From Verrucomicrobiales bacterium (lineage in GTDB: Bacteria; Verrucomicrobiota; Verrucomicrobiia; Limisphaerales; J093), in the NCBI GenBank assembly GCA_024233305.1, contig JACKPV010000034.1:62001-126000 (forward strand): a stretch of 64,000 bases of DNA. Reading direction: 5' to 3'. Of the stretch, positions 25,919-35,606 are shown one piece after another; the stretch's first letter is position 1; the number at the start of each line of letters is the position of its first letter. The position numbers were made by a program, and so were the translations under genes. Below the pieces are notes generated by a model. It saw only the letters and a list, made by a program, of their open reading frames with translations. It had not been told where the DNA came from and did not search any database.

Positions 25919-26299
25919 TTACAGCGGGATCGTCTTGCTGAACTTCTTGGTGCCCACGATGGGAAGCTTGAGCTCGCCGGAAATGGTGAGCGAGTTCGCG
26001 CTGACGTCGTAGGAGGCCGTCAGTTTCGCCTCGAACGGCCCGATGTGGCCTCCCAGACTGGCTGAAGGATGGGTGGGGCTCAGCGTGACGTTTCCGAGGC
26101 TCACGTCGCCCACCGGGGTATCCAACTCGAGGCCGATGTTGATTCCGCTCGTACTGATGCCGTAGGTAAGCACCAGAGAAACTCCGAACTCGGAGAAGAT
26201 GGTGATCGAAGAGTCCGCGGCCTTCGCGGCCGCCAGTGCCTGTTTGGCCTGCGCTTTGATCTGTCGCTCGGGGGCGAAATGATGGCTCGTGTCGCTCAT
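25919..26299 (-). CDS. Small beta-rich hypothetical protein
   Basis: A 126-aa protein of unrecognised family. The first 30 residues form a charged helix (ERQIKAQAKQALAAAKAADS). The remainder alternates hydrophobic and polar residues like a beta sandwich or barrel (ISTSGINIGLELDTPVGDVS, GPFEAKLTASYDVSANSLT). No signal peptide is visible. It lies upstream of the EEP-fold gene on the same strand and shares its lower GC, so the pair may be one transferred unit. A lipid- or membrane-interacting role is only a guess from the amphipathic strands. Confidence 0.6.
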   Translation of the reverse strand: MSDTSHHFAPERQIKAQAKQALAAAKAADSSITIFSEFGVSLVLTYGISTSGINIGLELDTPVGDVSLGNVTLSPTHPSASLGGHIGPFEAKLTASYDVSANSLTISGELKLPIVGTKKFSKTIPL

Positions 26300-26821
26300 A
26301 GGATGGTCTTGGTTCTGAGTATTGATATCTATTTTCGATGTTGAGCGTCCCGCGCAATCCGGGCTCCCGGCAGGGGACGGCTCAACGCCGCTTCTTACTA
26401 AGTGGGAAAGTCCCGTTCGTTACAGAAAGACTGCGACTCTTCCGCCCGCCATCCTCCCATTGCGCGCTTGAACCGCGCCCCCGCGAGCCGGTTCCCCCCG
26501 CACCGGGCCGAAGGCGGGTGAAGCCAGGCAGGAAGGGTTCCCTTTTGGGTGCTCACATCCCGGGCGCCTGCGCGTAGGAGCGACTCCTTCTCCCATGGCG
26601 CCGCGGGGGCTCGGCCAATCAGCGGGCGGCATCGAGGAATGAACCGGGCTCGGACCTTGCGGGCGCAGCGCACCGTGTTTCCCGGATCCTCCGAGCAGCG
26701 GTTGCTGCCGCCACCGGGTGCTCGATTCGAGGTCCCGGGAAATGTCCCGTCCGGGGCCCCAACGGACTTCGAGGCGAGCTTGGAGTTGCCCTGCGGCGGA
26801 GAATGACGTGGTATTGGCGCC
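26300..26821. other. Gene-free stretch
   Basis: A gap of 522 bp between the divergently transcribed 126-aa gene and the sulfatase gene. I saw no repeat, RNA gene or reading frame with protein-like composition. It must contain promoters for both flanking genes, but none could be assigned. Confidence 0.4.
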
Positions 26822-29356
26822 ATGCATACCATGAGCCGTCCCCGCCGCTCAGTCGTGGCCACCGCCTTCCATTCTCTGGTTTGGGTGATGGCGGCAGTCG
26901 CGACCGGTGTCCATCCCCCGCTGCGCGCGGCCGCTCCGCACAAGGACAACCCGGACGGAAGCCGGCCCAACATCCTCCTGATCCTCGCCGACGACCTCGG
27001 CTATGGTGACGTGGGCTGCTACAATCCCGCCTCCAAGGTGCCGACGCCCCATCTCGACCGTCTGGCGCGCGAGGGCATGCGGTTCACCGACGCCCACAGC
27101 CCGTCGACGGTCTGCACGCCCACGCGCTACAGCCTGCTGACGGGGAGAATGGCATTTCGAACCGGCTACCGCGGCGTGTTCGTGGGGGTTGGCGGACCGT
27201 GCCTGATCGAGCCGGGCCGGCTCACGCTGCCGCAGATGTTGCGGGATCAGGGCTATGCCACGGCGCTCATCGGCAAGTGGCACGTTGGCCTGACCTTCCT
27301 CGACCGGGACGGCAATCGTATCACCCGCGGCGGGGTCGAAGGGGTGGAGTTGATCGACCACACGCGTCCCATTCCGGACGCGCCGGTGCATCGGGGGTTC
27401 GATCGTTTCTTCGGGACGGCGTGCTGTCCGACCACGGACTTTCTCTATGCCTACATCGATGGCGACCGGATTCCGGTTCCACCCGAAACGCCGTTGGACA
27501 AGACGCGACTCCCCCAACACGCGTATTCCCGGGACAACCGGCCCGGCCTGGTGGCGCCGGATTTCGATCTCGAGCGGGTGGACCAGGTGTTCCTGGAGAA
27601 GAGCCGGGAGTTCCTGGCAGCCCACGTTCGGCGTTCGCCGGACCAACCGTTCTTCCTGCTGCACTCGGCGCAGGCGGTGCATCTGCCGTCGTTTCCGGCG
27701 GACGAATTCAAGGGGCGCACCGATGCCGGGCCGCACGGCGACTTCATTTTCGAGTTCGACCACATTGTCGGCGAATTGCTGGGAACCCTCGAACGATTGG
27801 GGGTCGCGGACAACACGCTCGTGATCGTGACGAGCGACAACGGACCCGAGACGACCTCGGTGATCCACATGCGGGCTGACCACGCCCACGATGGGGCCCG
27901 GCCCTGGCGCGGCATGAAGCGCGACCAATGGGAGGGCGGCCATCGGGTGCCGTTCATCGCGCGGTGGCCGGGGCGCATCCCGGCGGCCAGCGAGTCGGAC
28001 GAGACGATCTGCCTGACGGACGTGATGGCCACGTGCGCCGCGTTCGCCGGAGCCACCCTGCCGGACGATGCGGCGGAGGACAGCTTCGACGTGTCCGGGG
28101 TGCTCCTCGGTCGGACGAACGGGGCGCCGGTGCGCGAGTTCACATTGCACCAGACCATCAGTCTGGCCCTGGCCATCCGGCAAGGCCCCTGGAAATACCT
28201 CGACCATCGCGGCTCCGGCGGGAACAACTACGGTCGCGGCGAACTGCAATCGTTCGCGCTGCCCGACACCGCGCCGGGCGCCCCCGGCCAGCTCTACAAT
28301 CTCGCGCACGATCCGGGCGAAACCCGGAACCTCTACTTCGCGCATCCCGAGATCGCGGCGGATCTCAAAGCCCGCCTCGAAGGCGCGAAAGCGTCGGGGC
28401 GAACCGCTCCGTTGCGTCGACCGTCACCAACGGCCGCCATCACCGCTCCAGGCGGCCCGCTCAAGGTCTTCGTCCTGGCCGGGCAATCGAACATGGAAGG
28501 CCAGGGCATGATCGCCGCCGATCCGAAGCGCAACGGCGGACAGGGTTCGCTCGAGTTCCTGGTCGGCAACCCTGCCACCGCGCCGGTCTTTGCCCACCTC
28601 CGCGACCCTGCCGGCGACTGGCGCGTGCGCGACGACGTGTGGATTCATTACCTCGACCGGAAGGGTCCGTTGACCGTTGGGTATGGGGCGCGTTCCGACC
28701 GGATCGGCCCGGAGCTTGGATTCGGCAACGTGGTCGGCGACCGCTTGGGCGAGCGGGTGCTGCTCATCAAACTGGCGTGGGGCGGCAAAAGCCTGGCCGT
28801 CGATTTCCGGCCACCCGGCGCCGGCGGTGAGACGGGACCGTTCTACCGCACGTTGATCGGCGAGACGAAGCGCCTCCTCGCGGACCCCGGCACGGAGTTC
28901 CCCGAGTTGCGCGGCGCGCAAGCGGAGTTGGTCGGCTTCGGGTGGCATCAAGGTTGGAACGACCGGGTGAACCAGCAGTTCAACGACGCGTATGAAACCA
29001 ATCTCGCGCACTTCATCCGCGACGTGCGCCGGGATCTCGGGGCGCCCGGCCTGCCGTTCGTGATCGCCGAAACGGGCATGTCCGGCCACGCCGAAACCCA
29101 CCCCCGCGCTCTTTCGTTGATGAGAGCCCAGGCGGCCGTCGCGGCTTACCCGGAATTCGCCCGCAACGTCGGGTTTGTGGGAACGAAGGACTTCTTCCGC
29201 GCGAAGGAAATCTCCCCGAGCGGCCAAGCCTATCATTGGAACTCGAACGCGGAAACCTACTACCTCATTGGCGATGCGATGGGGCGCGCCATGCTGGAAC
29301 TGCTCGACTTGCCCCGATCCAAGCCAGCGCTCACTCGGCCGGCGCCTGACGCGTGA
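26822..29356 (+). CDS. Sulfatase fused to a sialate O-acetylesterase-like (SASA/CE6) domain
   Basis: An exported 844-aa fusion that should remove sulfate and acetyl groups from the same class of polysaccharide. A signal peptide precedes PNILLILADDLGYGD (metal Asp57/Asp58). The formylglycine site is S-x-x-C98-T-P-T-R102. Further sulfatase marks are LIGKWHVG, VTSDNGPETT and WEGGHRVPFIARWPG. From about residue 540 a second hydrolase begins with FVLAGQSNMEGQ (nucleophile Ser556), continues with KLAWGGKSLAVDF and GFGWHQGWND, and ends near SGQAYHWNSNAETY with His805 as candidate general base. The formylglycine Cys needs a maturase encoded elsewhere. The last 26 bp overlap the opposite-strand gene at 29331. 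Confidence 0.92.
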   Translation: MHTMSRPRRSVVATAFHSLVWVMAAVATGVHPPLRAAAPHKDNPDGSRPNILLILADDLGYGDVGCYNPASKVPTPHLDRLAREGMRFTDAHSPSTVCTPTRYSLLTGRMAFRTGYRGVFVGVGGPCLIEPGRLTLPQMLRDQGYATALIGKWHVGLTFLDRDGNRITRGGVEGVELIDHTRPIPDAPVHRGFDRFFGTACCPTTDFLYAYIDGDRIPVPPETPLDKTRLPQHAYSRDNRPGLVAPDFDLERVDQVFLEKSREFLAAHVRRSPDQPFFLLHSAQAVHLPSFPADEFKGRTDAGPHGDFIFEFDHIVGELLGTLERLGVADNTLVIVTSDNGPETTSVIHMRADHAHDGARPWRGMKRDQWEGGHRVPFIARWPGRIPAASESDETICLTDVMATCAAFAGATLPDDAAEDSFDVSGVLLGRTNGAPVREFTLHQTISLALAIRQGPWKYLDHRGSGGNNYGRGELQSFALPDTAPGAPGQLYNLAHDPGETRNLYFAHPEIAADLKARLEGAKASGRTAPLRRPSPTAAITAPGGPLKVFVLAGQSNMEGQGMIAADPKRNGGQGSLEFLVGNPATAPVFAHLRDPAGDWRVRDDVWIHYLDRKGPLTVGYGARSDRIGPELGFGNVVGDRLGERVLLIKLAWGGKSLAVDFRPPGAGGETGPFYRTLIGETKRLLADPGTEFPELRGAQAELVGFGWHQGWNDRVNQQFNDAYETNLAHFIRDVRRDLGAPGLPFVIAETGMSGHAETHPRALSLMRAQAAVAAYPEFARNVGFVGTKDFFRAKEISPSGQAYHWNSNAETYYLIGDAMGRAMLELLDLPRSKPALTRPAPDA

Positions 29357-30968
29357 CGATCGGCACATAGCCGGCTTCCAATCCGTCCGGCGGCGTCACG
29401 AGGAGGGCCGGATCGATCTCCGCCAGCCGTCCGATTTCCGGCGGCGGCAGGTAGGTTCGTTCGCTGGTCCAATGACGGTGGAGCTTCTCGACCCGCGCTT
29501 GCAACACCTCGCGGTCCGCGTCCGTCAGGTCGGCGTTGAGCAGGGCCGGTTGGTCCGCAAAGCGATACCAGTAGTAGGTCACCACGCTGCCATCGCCGGG
29601 TCGCACCGTGAAGGGACCCGCCACCGGACCGGGCTTCTTCCAGCAACTCTCCGGATCCTCGGGCGTCACATAGGGCTCGGCAACGTCCTGGTCGGGCCGG
29701 CCAAGGCGCGCCGCCGCCAGGCCGGTTTCCGCCGGCACCTCGGCGGGGGACACGGCCGCCCACCGCGCCTTGCCGCCTTCCTCAACGCGGCGGTAGTACT
29801 CCGGCAGGGTAACCAGGGAGGCGGCGTTGTCACCGGTAGTGACCTGCGCTCCGTCCCACCGGTAACCAAACGTGTGCGGATCCGGCGCGAAGGGCGTGGC
29901 AAAGGAACTCCAGCCGACCGACACCCGGTCTTCCCGGGCCACCGCCGGCGTGTAAATCCGCCAGGTGGCGCCGCCCCGACCGGGGAAGTTATGCACGACG
30001 GACGCCGCGGCATCAATCGCGCCACTCACCGCCGGACCGCCCGCGAACCACGCCTGCACCCCATCCCAAAGCGCGGCCTTTGTGTAGGCGGTCACCCGGT
30101 GCACCACCACCGAATGGCCGTCCTTCCCGCGCGGAAACCGCGTGGGTGCGATGCGGGCAAAGGTCTGCCCCCCGCCGTCCGTGGCCTGCGCCGCCGGCAC
30201 GTATTGCGTCTCCATTTGCAGGGCGCGATTGGGATCCGCCGGCCGGCTGTCGAGGAACATGCCCGCCAGGTCCGGACGATCCAGCGTCACGCGGGAGAAG
30301 AAGAAGGGGGTGAAGAACGTGACCGGTCCCTTGAAGTTCCCCGTGTTGAGAAAGAGAGTCCAGCACTGGTTGCCGGTGGGCACCGGCTTGCCGGCGGTGG
30401 TGGACTTGGCATCGGTAAGCGGCAACGGCAGGTAACCGTAACCGAACAGCTCGCCGCAGGTCCCCTGTTTGAGGTTGAGCCCGTCCGGCGGCCACAACAC
30501 CCAGGGACTCAGCTGCGCCACGCCATACTTGCCGCTCGGACGATCCCAGTCCCTCCCCTTGCCGGCGCCGGGTCCGTTGGCCCAGGCCGAGAAGTTCAGG
30601 GCCACGCCGCCCATGATGAACTTCGGGGTCGTCGTGGCGAAACGCGTATCCCGCCACCATCCCAGTCCGCCCTCGATGTCCGAGTAAACCTTCTCCGGTT
30701 TCGGATCGTCGTGACGAGCGTGCATCCAGGTCCCGAACAATCCCGTTTGAAACCGGTTTCCCGGATACTCGGACAGCAACGGCCAGGCCGCCACGTACAT
30801 CGAAAACCCGCCGCCGTAGGTCTCCGGCACCCGCTCGACCGGCACCAGCAGGTAGCCGGCCATGTCCCCTTCCTGCGCCGGGTTTGCGGCGGCGGACAAG
30901 GATGGCAACAGAAGGAGGCCCAGCAGCAGACCGCGGGCCCGGCGGGTGAGCAGTCGTTTGACGATCAT
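29331..30968 (-). CDS. Secreted protein of unknown function
   Basis: A 545-aa protein from the ATG at 30968 with a signal peptide (RRARGLLLGLLLLPSLSAAA). The mature part is aromatic-rich and beta-rich with motifs such as GGGFSMYVAAWPLLSEYPGN, FQTGLFGTWMHARHDDP, WALNFSAW-like stretches (GGVALNFSAWANG) and CWTLFLNTGNFKGPVTFFTP. Three or more Cys residues and many Gly/Trp suggest a carbohydrate-facing surface protein. No known catalytic motif was found. It converges on, and overlaps by 26 bp, the sulfatase-esterase gene. Nothing in the neighbourhood fixes its role. Confidence 0.72.
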   Translation of the reverse strand: MIVKRLLTRRARGLLLGLLLLPSLSAAANPAQEGDMAGYLLVPVERVPETYGGGFSMYVAAWPLLSEYPGNRFQTGLFGTWMHARHDDPKPEKVYSDIEGGLGWWRDTRFATTTPKFIMGGVALNFSAWANGPGAGKGRDWDRPSGKYGVAQLSPWVLWPPDGLNLKQGTCGELFGYGYLPLPLTDAKSTTAGKPVPTGNQCWTLFLNTGNFKGPVTFFTPFFFSRVTLDRPDLAGMFLDSRPADPNRALQMETQYVPAAQATDGGGQTFARIAPTRFPRGKDGHSVVVHRVTAYTKAALWDGVQAWFAGGPAVSGAIDAAASVVHNFPGRGGATWRIYTPAVAREDRVSVGWSSFATPFAPDPHTFGYRWDGAQVTTGDNAASLVTLPEYYRRVEEGGKARWAAVSPAEVPAETGLAAARLGRPDQDVAEPYVTPEDPESCWKKPGPVAGPFTVRPGDGSVVTYYWYRFADQPALLNADLTDADREVLQARVEKLHRHWTSERTYLPPPEIGRLAEIDPALLVTPPDGLEAGYVPIVTRQAPAE

Positions 30969-31282
30969 AAGCAGGTCGGTCAACCACCGGCCCGTCCACC
31001 GCATGCGCGATCCGGGTTGCAGGCCATATCCTGCCGGCCGTTGCCGCCGCCACCATGCCCCCGCATGCGCCGGCCTGTCCAGCCTTGCCGACGACCGGCG
31101 TCAAGCACCCCGGTTATCGGCGGCCGCGCGGATTTGTAATTGCGACACCCGGCCCGGGGGACCATCAAGAGGCCGTGAAAAACCGCACCGCTCTGGGGAT
31201 GCCGCGGGTCCTGACCGTTACATTAGGGATCAGCGGAAGCAATCCGGCTCGGCCCATCCGCCGGGCGCCGGCTGCGTCGGGG

Positions 31283-34200
31283 ATGTCGTCCCGGCTGCGG
31301 GCGATGACGACGGCGATTCTGCTGGCGGGAATCGCCACGATCACGCGGCCGCTGCAGGCCGGCGAACCGGCCGCACCCACGCGGGTGAAGCACGCAACCG
31401 ACATCGTGCAGGCCTGGAAGCCCGGCGGGCATCTGTTTGTGAAAGGCGATCCCGGCGTCGCCGAAGTTCAGCTGGACGCCCTCGCCGTCTGGCTTTCCCA
31501 AAACGCCACCAACTGGCTCGTCGCCCTGGTCGAATCGGCCGCCGACGAACGGTTCACCGACGCCGAAGGCGCTTCATTCCAGGGCGTCGAGGCCGTGCAT
31601 CAGGCGCTCGGAATCGATCTCTTGAACCGGACGGCCTTTGGCGAACAAACCGATCCGCGCACCGGCGAGCGCAACGCCGCCATCTTCGTCCTTTCCCTCA
31701 AGGACCGCCGGCTTTCCTACTTCGGCTCGGACGCGCAGGACCGGCGGGGCCTCGGCGAGGAGCAGTGGATCGGCAACCTCGACGCCCCGGCGATTGCCGC
31801 CATGCGCGGGGGCGGCCGGGTCGTGGACGCAGTCAAGGACACGATCACGAACATCGACCGGCGTCTCGGTGAGAAGATCACGACCGAAATCGCGCGCCGC
31901 GAAGCGGAACAGGCCCGCCGCGAGGCCGAACAGGCCCAGCAACAGCGCGAGGCCCAGGCCGCCATCCAGACCGCGGGCGAAACGCTCGCCCGGTTGCGGA
32001 GCGTCACCACGGATCTGCGCCGCGGGAATCCGAAGCAGACTGGCGATCTCGCGAATCCGGATCTGCCGGGCTTCGAGACCGCCCTCACCGAGGCCCGCAG
32101 CGTCCTCGCTCTCGGCGACGCCCCCCACGCGACCGCGCTCGCCGGTGGGTTGAAACAACGGTTGGAGGCCCATCTCGAGAGCCTCACCCGCCATGCCCGG
32201 GACACCGCAGCGTTCGACGAACCGGGCGGCCGTTACCAGGAACTCGCTCAACTCCCGCTCGCGACCGTTGCCCGCGACACCCTCGCGGCCGCCGCGGACT
32301 CCCTCCGGGCCGCCCGCGAAAGTCATGCCCGCGGCGAGTCCCGCTACGTCGCCGACCTGACCGCGGCCACCCAAAGCCTCAATTTGGCCCGCAACCAGAT
32401 CCTCGCAGCAACGCGCGCGGCCGAATTGCGCCGGAACCTCCGGCTCGCCGTCGGCAGCGGCTCGGTCCTGCTCGTCGTCGGGGTCCTCTTCGCGATGAAC
32501 CGCCGTCGACGCGCCATCAAGCGCGAGGCGGAAACCCAGCTGCGCGACTGGCGGACCGCCCTCGGCGAAAAGACCGCCGCCCTGTTCGGCCTCCTCGACC
32601 GGCGCGCCACGGTGGTCGGTTCTTCGCAAGCCGAGGCCGCCGCGCGGTATCACGACGACACCCTCGAACTCGCGCGTCAGGTCATCGCCGACGTCGACGA
32701 GTTGTTCATCATGGCCGCCTGCGTTGACCGCGTGCTGCGCGACGCCGAGACCGCGTTGACGCCCCGCATTCTCTGGACCCAGCTCGCCCACCTGTTTCTC
32801 CGGCGGCCCTACCAACGGGCGCTCCGACTGCTGCGCGACGAACCCATCGCCTTCCGTCCCGAGGAAGGCTTGGAGCTGGTGGTCCGCGGACCGCGCACCG
32901 AACGCGACCGGTTGATCGGCGACCTCGCCTCGTATCAACCGTTCACCAGCAGCTTCAACGAACTGATCGACGCCTTCAACCGGCATGCCCGCGCCGCCCT
33001 GGACGGCCTCGACCGGATCGAATCCTCAGTGGTCGAAGCCGGTCGGTTGCTCGGGCAATTGCGCGAAGGACTCGATGAGATCGAGGCCGGCCGCGCCACC
33101 CTGAAGGCGGGCGACGAAACCAATGGCTGGTTCGCCATGCCCGCGTTGTTCGAGCGACTGTTGCCGGCCGCCGAATCGTCGCTCGCGCAGGCGCGCCGCC
33201 GCGCCGGGGCGGATCCCGCCGGCATGCTCGAGCACGAAGGCCGCCTGGCCGGCCGGCAGGTCGGAGAAGCCCGCGAACTCCTCCGCATCGCCTCGGTCAC
33301 CCGATCCGAACGCCTCCCGGCCGCCCGCGAAGCCGCTGCCACCATCGAGGCTGCGGGCTTGAGCGCCACCTGGATCGGCGAGGCCTTCGACCGCTTCTCG
33401 ATGCAAGCGGATGACCTCGCGACCGCCGCCGTCGACGAATCGGTGGCCGGTTCATTGACCGAACTCGACCACGCTCTGACCACGCTCGTGGCCACGGCGC
33501 GGCGCTGCGGGGAACTCGGCAACGAGCGCCACACCCTGCTCGACCAGGCAATCCCCGAGGCGGTCACCAGCATCGCCGGGACGCGGGAGGCCTTGGGGCA
33601 GGCCGTGGGCCGGCCGCCGGTGGCGATGTTGCGCGAAACGGACGCCGATCCGGATGAACAAATCCGGGCGGCCTCGGACCAGCTGTCCGCCGCCGCGCCG
33701 CTCCTTGAGAAGGGCAACGCGAGTGCCGCCGACGCGGCGATCCGCGGTGCCCGCGAGCAGCTGGACCGGGTCATCGACATCCTCGAGGCCAGCCGGCAGG
33801 CGGCCGCCGCGCACGAGCCGAACCAGGCGGAATTGACCGCGGAAGCCGCCCGGCTCGAGGCCCGGTTGCCCGCCGCCCGCACGACCCTCGAGGGCATCCG
33901 CGCCCGCTATGCGCCCGCCGTGCTGTTGCTCGGCGCAGGAGATCCGACGCATCCGGAAGCCAACGGCACCACCGACGACAACCTCCGCGAAGCCGAGGAA
34001 CACCTGGCCGCCGTGCAACGCCTCGTCCAGGAAGCCGGGGCGGACTTCCGCGAAGGCCGCCTGCTCGGCACGGCCGACAAGGAAGCCACCGCCCGGCTTC
34101 GCCTGCAGTTGACGTCCGCCCGGTTGACCGAGATCACCGAGAAACAGGCGCGGATCACCGCCGCGGACCGGACCAACGCGGAGACCCTCCAGCAACTGGC

Positions 34201-35122
34201 CCTGCGCCGCGAACACGCCCGCCGCGAGGTCGACCGCAGCACGACCATGCCCGCGACGCAAACCCGCTGTGGTGAAGTCGACGCCGCGCTGGGTGAAGTC
34301 ACGCAACGAATCGAGGTCGAAGGCCGCGACCCCTTCCAACTCGCCGATGAGCTCGCTTCTCTCGGCGGGGCCTACGACGAGGTCCTGCATCTGGCCGGCG
34401 CCGACCGCGAGCATTTCCAGGACTCCAGGAACGCGTGTGCCAGCGCCCGCAACCAGGTCGATGAGGCCCGGCGCGCGGCGCAGGCGGCAATCGAAGACGG
34501 CCTGCCCGACAGCGCGGCCATCACCCATTGTCTGGGCGAAGTGGACCGTCTGCTCGGGGAACTCGACAGGGCCGAGGCGGGCTTGAACCAGCCTCACCAG
34601 GACTGGCCTCGGATCGAAGCGGACGCGCGGAAGATCCAGGGCGAAGCGGCCGAGGCGGCGGCGACGTTGCAGGGCGAGGTGGCCGCGGCCCGTCAAGCGG
34701 CCGGCACGCTGCAACAGGCGGCGCAGTTGGTCCGGCAGGCAGCCCTTTGGAGCGGCGGATTCGGTGTCTCGATTCTCGGGCGACCAGGAGGCGCCGTACT
34801 GACCCAGGCACAGGATCTCCTGGAGCGGGGCCGCTATGATGAAGCGCGCGCCGGTGCCGAGTCTGCGGTCCGGCTCGCCAACGCCGCGATTGCCGAAGCG
34901 GAGGCCGAGGTCCGCCGACGGCGCGCCGCCGAGGAAGCCCGGCAGGCCGCCGAACGCCGCCGCCGCGCGGTCGCCCGACAGCGCGCCGCGAGCAGTTTCA
35001 GCTCCGGGTTCGGCTCCAGCCGCCCGGGGTCGGCCTTCCGCAGCTCGGGAATCTCGCGCAGCTCCGGCATGCGCAGCTCGGGCTTCTCCCGCAGTTCGGG
35101 CTTCAAGTCGTCCCGCTGGTAA
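31283..35122 (+). CDS. Giant membrane-anchored coiled-coil protein with TPM-like N-terminus
   Basis: A 1279-aa protein; the ATG at 31283 gives a basic n-region and hydrophobic core, and an ATG at 31304 is an alternative. Residues of about 35-200 resemble the TPM fold (AVWLSQNATNWLVALVESAA, NAAIFVLSLKDRRLSYFG, then WIGNLDAPAIAAMRGGGRVV). A single membrane helix sits at about 388-408 (AVGSGSVLLVVGVLFAM) followed by basic residues. About 800 residues of Ala/Glu/Arg-rich helix come next, with repeated AREQLD / EAARLEARLPAART-like segments, ending in a Ser/Gly/Arg tail (SSGFGSSRPGSAFRSSG and related short repeats). Most of the mass would lie in the cytoplasm if the topology is N-out. Its role is unknown; it may be a scaffold spanning the inner membrane. 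Confidence 0.78.
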   Translation: MSSRLRAMTTAILLAGIATITRPLQAGEPAAPTRVKHATDIVQAWKPGGHLFVKGDPGVAEVQLDALAVWLSQNATNWLVALVESAADERFTDAEGASFQGVEAVHQALGIDLLNRTAFGEQTDPRTGERNAAIFVLSLKDRRLSYFGSDAQDRRGLGEEQWIGNLDAPAIAAMRGGGRVVDAVKDTITNIDRRLGEKITTEIARREAEQARREAEQAQQQREAQAAIQTAGETLARLRSVTTDLRRGNPKQTGDLANPDLPGFETALTEARSVLALGDAPHATALAGGLKQRLEAHLESLTRHARDTAAFDEPGGRYQELAQLPLATVARDTLAAAADSLRAARESHARGESRYVADLTAATQSLNLARNQILAATRAAELRRNLRLAVGSGSVLLVVGVLFAMNRRRRAIKREAETQLRDWRTALGEKTAALFGLLDRRATVVGSSQAEAAARYHDDTLELARQVIADVDELFIMAACVDRVLRDAETALTPRILWTQLAHLFLRRPYQRALRLLRDEPIAFRPEEGLELVVRGPRTERDRLIGDLASYQPFTSSFNELIDAFNRHARAALDGLDRIESSVVEAGRLLGQLREGLDEIEAGRATLKAGDETNGWFAMPALFERLLPAAESSLAQARRRAGADPAGMLEHEGRLAGRQVGEARELLRIASVTRSERLPAAREAAATIEAAGLSATWIGEAFDRFSMQADDLATAAVDESVAGSLTELDHALTTLVATARRCGELGNERHTLLDQAIPEAVTSIAGTREALGQAVGRPPVAMLRETDADPDEQIRAASDQLSAAAPLLEKGNASAADAAIRGAREQLDRVIDILEASRQAAAAHEPNQAELTAEAARLEARLPAARTTLEGIRARYAPAVLLLGAGDPTHPEANGTTDDNLREAEEHLAAVQRLVQEAGADFREGRLLGTADKEATARLRLQLTSARLTEITEKQARITAADRTNAETLQQLALRREHARREVDRSTTMPATQTRCGEVDAALGEVTQRIEVEGRDPFQLADELASLGGAYDEVLHLAGADREHFQDSRNACASARNQVDEARRAAQAAIEDGLPDSAAITHCLGEVDRLLGELDRAEAGLNQPHQDWPRIEADARKIQGEAAEAAATLQGEVAAARQAAGTLQQAAQLVRQAALWSGGFGVSILGRPGGAVLTQAQDLLERGRYDEARAGAESAVRLANAAIAEAEAEVRRRRAAEEARQAAERRRRAVARQRAASSFSSGFGSSRPGSAFRSSGISRSSGMRSSGFSRSSGFKSSRW

Positions 35123-35606
35123 ACCCGCATCGAGCGATCCCCCAGCCACATCGATTCGATCCAACGCCGCCACGGCCACCCAGTTGGCGCCGAATTCAAT
35201 GGGTTGGATGCGAGCCTTCGCGTCCTGCTCCCGACTCGCCCGCAGTCGTCGTCCGCAACCCGTGTTGAGGGGGCCTTCAAGCCGGGTGGCACCTGACGCG
35301 AGACGGCTGCGATCTCCGGCGCCGGCTTCTGTGCGGGCGCGAATCGACGCTCTTCAAACCGATCGCCATCGTCCCAAGGACTGGATCTGCGGCGTGATGT
35401 CCCGGCCCTCCCGCCCACTTGAAGCTTGCCCAACTCGTACCGCTGGACAGAATTCCCTCCACATCATAATGGGCTGCAGAAACGCAAGGAAGGCAGTGGA
35501 GAACTCTTCAGGCACGCGAGGTCGCCGCCGGGTCCGCAGGGCGTCGGATCGCAGTGGCCAGGCCGCTCTTCCGATCGCCGATGGCGTCGGGCCCGGACAC
35601 TTCGAG

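Noticed and set aside
26398..26973. Minus-strand 191-aa frame in the gene-free stretch
   Set aside because: Composition is not protein-like and it overlaps the sulfatase signal sequence.
34836..35606. Open plus-strand frame leading into the hsdM remnant
   Set aside because: It starts inside the coiled-coil gene and has Pro/Arg/Ser-rich composition; only the part after about 35607 resembles a protein family.
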